Source: Ignavibacteriales bacterium (GTDB taxonomy: Bacteria > Bacteroidota > Ignavibacteria > UBA10030). From it: a DNA stretch of 6,862 nucleotides. A model generated the notes under the pieces. That model did not search any database. It saw only the letters and a list, made by a program, of their open reading frames with translations, and was not told the DNA's origin. The translations under genes were made by a program, and so were the position numbers. Shown here piece by piece: positions 1 to 6,501 of this stretch. Where the stretch lies: positions 1 to 6,862 of the forward strand of contig JACRFF010000073.1 in assembly GCA_016218005.1 (NCBI GenBank). Direction: 5' to 3'. Numbering within the stretch: the first letter of the stretch is position 1; each line of letters begins with the position of its first letter.

Positions 1-398
<398 letters not shown>

Positions 399-1313
399 TT
401 ATCCATTAAGTTTGTGCGACTGTCTAACAAGAGAAATAACATACTCTAATTCATCGTCCGAATTAATTTGGATCTGATAGTCGCCATTACCCCAATGTCC
501 GATCTCCGAAACGTCTCGTGCGAGCTTTTTGGGATCATCCAACTTACCCTTTGGTAGATTGATGAAAACCTTGAGTGCCTTCCTTAAGACGACAACATCG
601 ACAATGTTCGTCTTGGAGCGGAATGCGACATACTGCTTCATCGGTTTGACTGATAGCTCGGGGCTAATTGCCAGCACGAATTCCTTGAACCGATTGTAAA
701 GTTCGGCAATGTGTGGCTCAGCAACTTTCAAATGACCTTCCTCAGTGTATGTCTTGACCTCTCGGCTGATTGCCTCGACAACCTCGCTTTTCTTGGACAC
801 TGTCTTGATGGTGGCAGTAGTAGATGCTGGCTTGTGTTGGTCGAATCGCACGGTCTTGTTTGCATATCGCTTAACTTCCCATAATTCGATTGGTAAGTCT
901 TTGAAGTTAATTGCCTCAAGTTGAAATGTCGTGAAAGAAGGAGAGATAAAGATGACTCTTGATTGGGACCAATCGACATTGTCTCGCTTGAGAGATCCAT
1001 TGCATCTCTCGTTGAACTCCAGAATGCAATCAGCTTTGTTATTTAGCATAAGACCGAGGTAGCTCATACCTTGATCTACGACTGAATAATTTGAACCCTT
1101 TTTGTATTCGATAATAACGAATGCCTGAGCCTCCTTATCATATGCGAGGGTGTCAATTCTGAGCCCGCTAAGAGAAAACTCACTGCGGACAAGTTGCAAC
1201 CCAAAAAGCGAGCCGAGATTAGCTTCAACGATTTGTTGAACATCCTTCTCCAATCTAAACGTGTTCTCTTTGATTAGCTCAAGCTGCTTATGTGCAATTT
1301 TGTATAATGGCAT
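399..1313 (-). CDS. PD-(D/E)XK nuclease-like protein with C-terminal DUF5655
   Basis: This is a complete 304-aa protein with no signal peptide or membrane segment, so it is cytoplasmic. The N-terminal domain (about 20-150) shows the order expected of PD-(D/E)XK nucleases: E30 in a first helix, D54 in LRIDTLAYD, the E69-Y70-K71 triplet at the end of the strand FVIIEYK, and Q81 in the next helix. A linker (about 155-200) leads to a C-terminal domain (about 205-300) that matches DUF5655: KQYVAFRSKTNIVDVVVLR, then KVFINLPKGKLDDP and IGHWGNGDYQ. Such proteins are usually annotated as DUF5655 or, loosely, 'predicted transport protein'; the motifs suggest a DNA-cleaving enzyme, but no substrate is known. 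The upstream ribosome site is weak (AGAAAG). G+C is low: 19, 25, 21 and 21 of 60 in four rows, against 36-40 in radA rows, which suggests transfer. It lies 167 bp beyond the radA stop and probably has its own promoter. The domain call is secure; the activity is inferred. Confidence 0.85.
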   Translation of the reverse strand: MPLYKIAHKQLELIKENTFRLEKDVQQIVEANLGSLFGLQLVRSEFSLSGLRIDTLAYDKEAQAFVIIEYKKGSNYSVVDQGMSYLGLMLNNKADCILEFNERCNGSLKRDNVDWSQSRVIFISPSFTTFQLEAINFKDLPIELWEVKRYANKTVRFDQHKPASTTATIKTVSKKSEVVEAISREVKTYTEEGHLKVAEPHIAELYNRFKEFVLAISPELSVKPMKQYVAFRSKTNIVDVVVLRKALKVFINLPKGKLDDPKKLARDVSEIGHWGNGDYQIQINSDDELEYVISLVRQSHKLNG

Positions 1314-1343
1314 TAGGGCAACTTTCTTTTTTGTTTAGGGCAA
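1313..1343 (-). repeat. Pair of 9-bp direct repeats at the nuclease-like gene start
   Basis: TTAGGGCAA occurs at 1313-1321 and again at 1335-1343 (TTGCCCTAA on the coding strand). The copies are offset by exactly 22 bp, about two helical turns, and the inner copy touches the first base of the start codon. The spacer between them is A/T-rich and holds the only ribosome-site-like AGAAAG. A protein bound to both copies would cover the translation start and likely the transcription start. The repeat is visible; its role as an operator is inferred. Confidence 0.5.
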
Positions 1344-1347
1344 GTGG

Positions 1348-1361
1348 TGTCAGAACTGACA
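1348..1361. promoter_or_regulatory. Inverted repeat upstream of nuclease-like gene
   Basis: TGTCAG at 1348-1353 and CTGACA at 1356-1361 form perfect 6-bp arms separated by two bases. The site is 35-48 bp upstream of the start codon of the nuclease-like gene and just beyond the direct-repeat pair. Size and place suit a dimeric repressor or activator site. I do not recognise the regulator; operator status is inferred. Confidence 0.35.
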
Positions 1362-1375
1362 TGAATATGCGCCGG

Positions 1376-1410
1376 TTCGTTCATTTCATTCGAGTAGAAA
1401 TGAAATCGAA
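1376..1410 (-). other. Imperfect hairpin between radA and the nuclease-like gene
   Basis: ATTTCATT (1383-1390) pairs with AATGAAAT (1399-1406) around an 8-nt loop, and outside them TTCG (1376-1379) pairs with CGAA (1407-1410), leaving a 3-nt bulge (1380-1382). It begins about 70 nt past the radA stop codon in the direction of transcription. It is A/T-rich with no T-run after it, so it is a poor intrinsic terminator. It may be an mRNA 3'-end structure or part of the upstream control region of the nuclease-like gene. Confidence 0.3.
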
Positions 1411-1480
1411 AAGGTCCAAGGCGAAGTACTGTTGGCACGATGTTATCTGCCCGAATTCCGCGATTGATTCAACATACAAC

Positions 1481-2836
1481 CTACCCCAGCAACGCCTCGA
1501 TTGCTTTTTCAATGCGATCGACTCCCACGATTTCAATTCCTCCATTCGACTTTACGGATTTGAGATTGTTGGAGGGAACGATGATCCGCTTGAACCCAAG
1601 CTTCGCCGCCTCCTGCACCCGCTTTTCGATGTAGCCGATGGTTCGAATCTCGCCGCCGAGTCCGATCTCCCCCACCGCAACTGATGTCGAATCGACCGGA
1701 ATATCACGCAAGCTGGAGACAATAGATGAAGCAATGCCTAAATCGACTGCCGGCTCATCGATCTTGATGCCGCCGGCGATATTGACAAAGACATCCTGCT
1801 GACCAAGATTGAGTCCCACTCTTTTTTCCAATACTGCCAGCAGCAATGCCAGCCGCCGGAAATCAAAGCCGGTGGAATTTCTTTGAGGCATCCCATAGTT
1901 CGTGGAGGTTACCAACGCCTGCACCTCGACCAGAATCGGTCGTGTCCCTTCGATGCTCGCAACAACGGTGGAACCGGAGGCACCGTAGTGTCGCTGCGAC
2001 AAGAAGACTTCGGATGGATTCTGCACTTCGCGCAATCCGGTGTCGTGCATCTCGAATATGCCGATCTCGTTCGTCGAGCCGAACCGGTTCTTCAACGCAC
2101 GCAGAACGCGATACGAATAGTGCGCCTCACCTTCAAACTGCAACACCGTATCCACCATATGCTCGATGACGCGCGGTCCGGCAATAACGCCCTCTTTTGT
2201 TACGTGCCCCACGACGAAAATTGGGATGCCGCGCGTCTTCGCCAAGCGCAGCAAGAGCGCGGTCGACTCGCGAACTTGGCTGACGCTTCCCGGCGCGCTT
2301 TCAAGTCCTGGACGATACATGGTTTGAATCGAATCGACAATGATCAGACCCGGCTCGCCGCGTTCGATGACATCGATGATGAGGTCGAGATTCGTCTCCG
2401 CGAGGATAAGGATGTTCTTCCCAGCCGCTTTCAACCGCTCGGCGCGCAGTTTGATTTGCCGTGCCGATTCTTCTCCGGTCACATAGAGGACAACTTGATC
2501 TTTGAGTTCCAGCGCCATTTGCATCATCAACGTCGATTTGCCGATGCCGGGGTCGCCGCCGAGCAAGATCAACGATCCGGGAACCAATCCGCCGCCGAGC
2601 ACGCGGTCGAATTCGGCAATGTCTGTCTTGATGCGCGGCGTATCGTCGGCGTCGATGTCTTCAATAGACACCGGTTCAAGTTTCGACTGAACGCCTGATC
2701 TTCGCGCCACCTTCACCGGCGCGGGAGCTTCCTCGACGAAGGTGTTCCATTCCGAGCAGTTCGGACATTTCCCTACCCATCGAGGGGAGACATACCCGCA
2801 CGACTGGCAAACATATTTGGTGACGACCTTAGACAT
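1481..2836 (-). CDS. radA: DNA repair ATPase RadA (Sms)
   Basis: RadA is a RecA-like ATPase that acts in the cytoplasm at recombination intermediates and drives branch migration together with RecA. The 451-aa protein is full length for the family (about 450-460). It has the N-terminal four-cysteine zinc finger (C10, C13, C24, C27), the Walker A motif GDPGIGKST at 94-102, a Walker B strand LIIVDS at 164-169, the RadA signature KNRFG at 249-253, and a C-terminal Lon-protease-like domain (about 275-451) that is typically inactive as a protease in this family. The start at ATG 2836-2834 puts the zinc finger at its normal distance from the N-terminus. No good ribosome binding site precedes it, and the predicted promoter leaves only a few bases of leader. 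A terminator separates it from the upstream CpoB-like gene, so it is probably transcribed on its own. Composition is typical of the window (36 and 40 of 60 G+C in two rows). Identification is secure. Confidence 0.98.
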   Translation of the reverse strand: MSKVVTKYVCQSCGYVSPRWVGKCPNCSEWNTFVEEAPAPVKVARRSGVQSKLEPVSIEDIDADDTPRIKTDIAEFDRVLGGGLVPGSLILLGGDPGIGKSTLMMQMALELKDQVVLYVTGEESARQIKLRAERLKAAGKNILILAETNLDLIIDVIERGEPGLIIVDSIQTMYRPGLESAPGSVSQVRESTALLLRLAKTRGIPIFVVGHVTKEGVIAGPRVIEHMVDTVLQFEGEAHYSYRVLRALKNRFGSTNEIGIFEMHDTGLREVQNPSEVFLSQRHYGASGSTVVASIEGTRPILVEVQALVTSTNYGMPQRNSTGFDFRRLALLLAVLEKRVGLNLGQQDVFVNIAGGIKIDEPAVDLGIASSIVSSLRDIPVDSTSVAVGEIGLGGEIRTIGYIEKRVQEAAKLGFKRIIVPSNNLKSVKSNGGIEIVGVDRIEKAIEALLG

Positions 2837-2847
2837 TTCTTTTGTGA

Positions 2848-2876
2848 AATATAGAGACGGTTATGGCGAGATTCAA
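2848..2876 (-). promoter_or_regulatory. Predicted radA promoter
   Basis: On the minus strand, TTGAAT (2871-2876) and TATATT (2848-2853) are separated by 17 nt: 4/6 and 5/6 matches to the sigma-70 -35 and -10 boxes. It can also be read as the Bacteroidota type: GTTG, 20 nt, TATATTTC, against TTTG, 19-21 nt, TAnnTTTG. Transcription would begin near 2841, about 5 nt before the radA start codon, so the message would be nearly leaderless, which fits the missing ribosome site. The region lies between the upstream terminator and the gene, as expected. Confidence 0.65.
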
Positions 2877-2882
2877 CTAAAC

Positions 2883-2918
2883 AAAAAATCCCGTTCGCTT
2901 TGCGCAAACGGGATTTTT
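2883..2918 (-). terminator. Intrinsic terminator after the CpoB-like gene
   Basis: AAAAATCCCGTT (2884-2895) pairs perfectly over 12 bp with AACGGGATTTTT (2907-2918), and the 11-nt loop holds a small inner CGC/GCG pairing (2896-2898 with 2902-2904). Read on the minus strand, the stem ends in six T residues (complement of 2883-2888). It lies 17 bp past the stop codon of the CpoB-like gene and just before the radA promoter, so it insulates radA. On the plus strand it also ends in five T residues, so it could work both ways. Confidence 0.92.
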
Positions 2919-2935
2919 CCCAAACTCTTCAGTTC

Positions 2936-3859
2936 TTACAGTTTCGCCCAACGCTCCTTGGCGCGCTTGACATTCTTGCTCATCGGATAGTCTTTCACTA
3001 CTTTTTCGTACGCTTCTTTGGCCTTTACCTTGTTCCCCAGCCTCTCAAAACTTTGGCCGAGCATGAATTGGGCGTCGCCTTTCTTCTCCGATGCTTTGTA
3101 CTTTATTACATCCTCAAATGAACCGACAGCATCTTTGTACTTTTTCAACGCGAATTGGGATTCGCCGATCCAGTATTTGCAATTGTCTGCCATATCCTCG
3201 GCCACGCCCGCAGAGAAAACATGCTGGAATCCTTGCAGCGCATCGGCGTACTTGCGGCTGTTGAACGCCTTCAGTGCGTCTTCATAGCCGGTAATGTTGG
3301 TGGCGGGCTTCGGCTCAGCTTTTGCCGGTTCCGACTTTGGTGTTCCTTCGGCTGGTTTCGACGCAGGTTGATTTGCTGCGGTCGCGGTGTTTTTCAAAGC
3401 TTCCTCCGCACGGTCAGCGCGAGACTTCTCAGCCGCAATTTTGGCGTCAGTATCTGAAAGCCGTGCATTCAACGTGCGATTATCCTGTTCGAGCTTTGCA
3501 ATCTTTTGCCGCAACGTTGTGTTCTCGGTACGTAAGTCTTCCAACTGCTTTTCATACGCCGCTAGCGTATTCGCCGGCACTGCCGCTTGCTGGGCAGGCT
3601 GAGCCGATGTTTGCGCTTGCGTATCTTTTCCTCGCGTGCCCACAAAGCTTGTGAGCGCCTGATCCATCGGCTTCTCCTCCGCAGGTTTTTCACCGTTTGG
3701 TTTTTGTGCTTCTTGTCCAGGCTTCTGCTCGCCTTGTTCTTGGTGCTGAGCTTGCTCGCCGCCTCCGCAGCCAATGAACAACACGGCGCCGGCAATCATC
3801 GAAATCAATACCATCAGCTTCAACACAATGAAATTCTCCCCTGTGGATGTGAGACGCAT
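2936..3859 (-). CDS. YbgF/CpoB-like lipoprotein: coiled coil plus TPRs
   Basis: This is a complete 307-aa predicted lipoprotein. A signal segment (about 11-30) ends in LFIG-C31; the residue after the cysteine is Gly, with no inner-membrane retention Asp. Then come a Q/P/K/E-rich linker (33-97), a coiled coil with leucine heptads (about 99-157), a second Pro/Ala/Lys linker (158-188), and three TPR-like repeats (about 189-222, 224-258, 261-295) including CKYWIGESQFAL and QFMLGQSFERLG. This order (signal, coiled coil, linker, C-terminal TPRs) is that of YbgF/CpoB, which in E. coli links the Tol-Pal system to peptidoglycan synthesis by PBP1B during constriction. The lipid anchor differs from the soluble periplasmic E. 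coli protein. No tol or pal genes are in view, so the exact role is inferred. The start at 3859 is fixed by a strong GAGGAGG site; a later Met16 would lose the basic residues of the signal peptide. It is divergent from the TPR operon and ends at a strong terminator. Confidence 0.85.
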   Translation of the reverse strand: MRLTSTGENFIVLKLMVLISMIAGAVLFIGCGGGEQAQHQEQGEQKPGQEAQKPNGEKPAEEKPMDQALTSFVGTRGKDTQAQTSAQPAQQAAVPANTLAAYEKQLEDLRTENTTLRQKIAKLEQDNRTLNARLSDTDAKIAAEKSRADRAEEALKNTATAANQPASKPAEGTPKSEPAKAEPKPATNITGYEDALKAFNSRKYADALQGFQHVFSAGVAEDMADNCKYWIGESQFALKKYKDAVGSFEDVIKYKASEKKGDAQFMLGQSFERLGNKVKAKEAYEKVVKDYPMSKNVKRAKERWAKL

Positions 3860-3863
3860 AGTG

Positions 3864-3870
3864 CCTCCTC
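3864..3870 (-). promoter_or_regulatory. Strong ribosome binding site of the CpoB-like gene
   Basis: GAGGAGG on the minus strand ends 4 nt before the ATG at 3859-3857. It is the best Shine-Dalgarno match in the window and decides in favour of Met1 over Met16. The presence of such a strong site shows that the organism uses this signal, which makes its absence before radA and before the TPR gene more noticeable. Confidence 0.85.
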
Positions 3871-3909
3871 GCGATAACGAATGATGATTTGAACCTCAAC
3901 TACTTGAGC

Positions 3910-3938
3910 AAGTTATTAAACCCCGTTTTGAAAGTCAA
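3910..3938 (-). promoter_or_regulatory. Candidate promoter of the CpoB-like gene
   Basis: On the minus strand, TTGACT (3933-3938, 5/6 match) is followed after 17 nt by TAACTT (3910-3915, only 3/6). The predicted start near 3903 gives a leader of about 44 nt that includes the GAGGAGG site. A 12-bp inverted repeat, ACTTGagCAAGT (3902-3913), overlaps the -10 and start region and could be an operator. The -10 match is poor, so this is tentative. Confidence 0.4.
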
Positions 3939-3939
3939 G

Positions 3940-3949
3940 GCGTTAACGC
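3940..3949. promoter_or_regulatory. Perfect palindrome in the divergent promoter region
   Basis: GCGTTAACGC is a perfect 10-bp palindrome placed between the candidate -35 boxes of the divergent CpoB-like gene (3933-3938) and TPR operon (3957-3962). A factor bound here could affect both directions at once. The regulator is unknown and the role is inferred. Confidence 0.3.
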
Positions 3950-3956
3950 TCGAAGG

Positions 3957-3985
3957 TTGGAATTGCACCACGCTTTCTCTATATT
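3957..3985 (+). promoter_or_regulatory. Predicted promoter of the TPR-DUF4292-EnvC operon
   Basis: TTGGAA (3957-3962) and TATATT (3980-3985) are 17 nt apart. The region TCTCTATATT (3976-3985) is identical to the one in the radA promoter, and GTTG also lies 20 nt before TATATT in both. Transcription would begin near 3992, about 7 nt before the ATG at 3999, again a very short leader. It also argues against translation from the TTG at 3957, which would lie upstream of the transcript. Confidence 0.6.
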
Positions 3986-3998
3986 ATTTCAAGAAGCG

Positions 3999-5729
3999 AT
4001 GAAAGTAGTGCACATAAAAATTGCTTTGGCGTGTTCGGCGTTAGCATTCGCCGCAGGATGCGGCACTTCTCAACCCGCTAACGACCCCGCCAACCGCCCT
4101 GTACCCGCCCCCCAAGTTCACCAGCAGGAACGAATTCGAAGCGAACGTGCGCTGATGTCGTTTATCAACGGTTGTGCTCACGATGCCAAAGGCGAGTATG
4201 CGGAAGCTATTCTCGAGTTTCAGGACGCCCTGCAGTTTGAACGCAATGCGGCCATCTATTTTGCGCTCTCCCGAGATTATCTGCTCTTGAACAAACCTGC
4301 GAAGGCTGCTGAGTTCGGGCGTGAAGCCGTCCAGCTTGATCCGGGCAATCCGGCATATCGGGAAAATCTTGCCGCCGTGTATCTTGCCACATTTCAGCAA
4401 GAGTCCGCTGTGCGGGAGTACGAAGTCATCGTTGCGATAGACTCGACTCGCTGGCTGACGTGGTTCAATCTTGCTCGTCTCTATCAACCGACGAAGCCGC
4501 TTCGATCGTTGGAAATCTATGAGAAGCTGCTTGATCGCAATGGTGAAGAATGGGAGGTTTTGCTTGCGGCGGCAGAACTGTATAACTCGCTCGGCAAGCA
4601 CAAGGAGGCGGCGGAGAAGTACCGACGGCTGCTCGACCTTGATCCGAACAATCGACCGTTGCAGCGCCAGTTGGCGGAACTCTACAGCCGCTCAGGCAAC
4701 AACGAAGAGGCGATAAAGATACTCGAGAAAATGATTGAGGTCGATGAGCACGACGTAGAGGTTACCGTTGGACTGGCCGAGTTGCATCTTAGCCGTAATC
4801 ATACGGAACGCGCCTTGCAGCTGTTCGACAAAGTACTTGCTCTGAGTTCCGCCAGCGCCGAAGTCAAGCTCCGCATCGGCGTTGCACTGTTCACGCAGGC
4901 GCAAAAGGATTCCACACTCTTGCCGCGTGCGAAGACGATCTTCGAGCAGCTTTCGACGAGCGCGCCGCGGGATTGGCGCGTCTATTGGTACCTCGGCGGC
5001 ATAGCAGGCTTACAGCATCAAGATTCGCTCGCCGCAAAATATTTTGAGCGCGTTACTCAATTGGATGAACGCAATGGCGATGCGTGGTGGTTTGTCGGTT
5101 CCGGTTATTTCGATCGAGGCAACTACCAAAAAGTGCTCGACCTCATGGCAACCGCTCAAAAAATTTTACCCAATGATTTTCGCGTCCACTTGCTTATCGG
5201 ATTGGCATACACGCGAACCGAGCAGCCGGAAAAAGCCGCCGCCGCACTGGAAATAGCATATAAACTCAATCCCAAAGACCTCAACATACTCAGCTCTCTT
5301 GCCTTGACATACGACGGCTTGAAGAGATTTCAGGATAGCGACCGTTTGTATGAAGAGGCATTGAAGTTGGATTCCACCAACGCCCTCATTCTGAACAACT
5401 ATAGCTACAGTCTCGCCGAGCGCGGACTCCAATTGGAGCGAGCTTTATCTATGGCAACCAAAGCGGTTGCCGCTGAACCGGAAAATCCCTCCTATCTCGA
5501 CACCATCGGCTGGATCTATTTTCGACTCGGTCAATATGATCGCGCCGCCAGCCACATCGAACACGCCGTCGAAAAAGACAAAGCAAGCTCGGTCGTAGTG
5601 GAACACCTTGGCGATGTGTACTCCAAGCTTGGCAAACGGGAGAAGGCAGTCAAGATGTGGCAGAAAGCGCTCGAGCTCAATCCCAAAAACACTGCGTTGC
5701 GAGAGAAGATCGACCGGGGCACCCTCTGA
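3999..5729 (+). CDS. Large TPR-repeat outer-envelope lipoprotein
   Basis: This is a complete 576-aa protein. The start ATG at 3999 gives a clean signal peptide (K2, K7, hydrophobic 8-20) ending AAG-C21, a lipobox; an in-frame TTG at 3957 would add 14 residues ahead of the signal and overlap the promoter. Gly at +2 suggests no inner-membrane retention. After a Pro/Ala/Asn-rich linker (about 22-48) the rest is an array of about 14-15 tetratricopeptide repeats (50-570), for example KAAEFGREAVQLDPGNPAY, EEAIKILEKMIEVD and EKAAAALEIAYKLNPKD. The C-terminal part, NNYSYSLAERG (466-476) and YLDTIGWIYFRLGQYDRA (499-516), is the best conserved section in this type of protein. TPR arrays bind other proteins, so a scaffold role in the envelope is likely; no enzyme motif is present. 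It is the first gene of an operon, 1 nt from the DUF4292 gene. Only a weak AAGAAG precedes the start. Fold is certain, exact function unknown. Confidence 0.9.
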   Translation: MKVVHIKIALACSALAFAAGCGTSQPANDPANRPVPAPQVHQQERIRSERALMSFINGCAHDAKGEYAEAILEFQDALQFERNAAIYFALSRDYLLLNKPAKAAEFGREAVQLDPGNPAYRENLAAVYLATFQQESAVREYEVIVAIDSTRWLTWFNLARLYQPTKPLRSLEIYEKLLDRNGEEWEVLLAAAELYNSLGKHKEAAEKYRRLLDLDPNNRPLQRQLAELYSRSGNNEEAIKILEKMIEVDEHDVEVTVGLAELHLSRNHTERALQLFDKVLALSSASAEVKLRIGVALFTQAQKDSTLLPRAKTIFEQLSTSAPRDWRVYWYLGGIAGLQHQDSLAAKYFERVTQLDERNGDAWWFVGSGYFDRGNYQKVLDLMATAQKILPNDFRVHLLIGLAYTRTEQPEKAAAALEIAYKLNPKDLNILSSLALTYDGLKRFQDSDRLYEEALKLDSTNALILNNYSYSLAERGLQLERALSMATKAVAAEPENPSYLDTIGWIYFRLGQYDRAASHIEHAVEKDKASSVVVEHLGDVYSKLGKREKAVKMWQKALELNPKNTALREKIDRGTL

Positions 5730-5730
5730 G

Positions 5731-6501
5731 ATGAAGCACGTTTGGCTGGCGCTTGCTGCAACCGTTGTGCTCAGTAGCTGTGCACCGCGCACGAAGCTCA
5801 ATGTGGGCAACAGAATTATTTCTTCGACGGAAATCCACTCGGCGATCCGCGCAAATCGCGATAGCATTCACTCTCTCCGATGCCAAGGGAATATCAGCAT
5901 CGAATCGCCCGTCATCGCGCAATCGGGGTCGTTCAAACTTATGGTCGTTCTGCCGGATACCATCGCCATCGAGATTCAAGGTCCGTTTGGCCTGCGTGTC
6001 GGTTCCGGCGTGATCACGCGCCGCGACTTCGTCTTCTACAATGCGCTTGAGAATCTGGTGCTTACCGGTTCAACCTCTCCGCACGCAATGCGTCAAGTGC
6101 TGCAGGTTCCGCTCTCTTTTGACGACATCCTCACGGCTCTTACCGGCGGAGGTTTTGCATCGACGGATGAGGGTTCACCCGACGATGCCCGACCCGACGA
6201 CGGGCAATTTTTGTTGGAATATCGCGACCGAATGACGGCGCGAAGTTACTGGATAGACCCGATGACGCTGCTTCTTCGCAGGCAGGTGGTCGTGGATCAA
6301 TCCGGCAAACTGATGCTTGAGCGCACCTTCGGCAATTACCAATCCGTCGGCTCTTCATTGATGCCGATGAACATTCGGTTTTTGCATCCGCGTGAGCGCA
6401 GCCTTGTGGTCCTTACATTCTCCGAGGTTGAGAGAGACGCGGACATCAGCATAGCGCCCGTGCGAATACCATCAAACGCCGAACGGGTGGTGGTGCAATG
6501 A
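5731..6501 (+). CDS. DUF4292 lipoprotein (LolA/LolB-like fold)
   Basis: This is a complete 256-aa lipoprotein. The start ATG at 5731 lies 1 nt after the TPR gene stop and begins a signal peptide (K2, H3, hydrophobic 4-14) with lipobox LSS-C17; upstream in-frame starts would put 41 extra residues inside the TPR gene. The mature part shows the DUF4292 pattern: SLRCQGNISIES (48-59), SGSFKLMVVLPDTIAIEIQGPFGLRVG (66-91, in two strands), then a later strand pair around YRDRMTARSYWIDPMTLLLRRQVV (164-187). DUF4292 belongs, as I recall, with the LolA/LolB/RseB superfamily of half-barrel proteins that hold acyl chains. This makes outer-membrane lipoprotein insertion or lipid handling plausible but unproven. 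No clear ribosome site is seen; the 1-nt gap suggests translation coupled to the TPR gene. Its stop overlaps the next start (ATGA). An acidic insert at 145-157 is probably a loop. The family call is firm; the role is inferred. Confidence 0.88.
   Translation: MKHVWLALAATVVLSSCAPRTKLNVGNRIISSTEIHSAIRANRDSIHSLRCQGNISIESPVIAQSGSFKLMVVLPDTIAIEIQGPFGLRVGSGVITRRDFVFYNALENLVLTGSTSPHAMRQVLQVPLSFDDILTALTGGGFASTDEGSPDDARPDDGQFLLEYRDRMTARSYWIDPMTLLLRRQVVVDQSGKLMLERTFGNYQSVGSSLMPMNIRFLHPRERSLVVLTFSEVERDADISIAPVRIPSNAERVVVQ

Noticed and set aside
1376..1410. Hairpin considered as the radA terminator.
   Set aside because: The stem is A/T-rich and bulged with no T-run on the minus strand, unlike the strong terminator at 2883-2918; kept only as an unexplained structure.
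1883..2698. Long open frame (271 codons) on the plus strand across radA.
   Set aside because: It is antisense to the unmistakable radA gene, has no recognisable motif, and its composition is explained by the codon pattern of radA in a G+C-rich region.
4041..4601. Open frame of 186 codons on the minus strand across the TPR gene.
   Set aside because: It overlaps the clear TPR coding frame, has no ribosome site or family pattern, and is a by-product of the repeat-rich sense frame.
5608..5730. Upstream in-frame start for the DUF4292 gene at 5608.
   Set aside because: It would add 41 low-quality residues inside the TPR gene and bury the lipoprotein signal peptide that begins at 5731.
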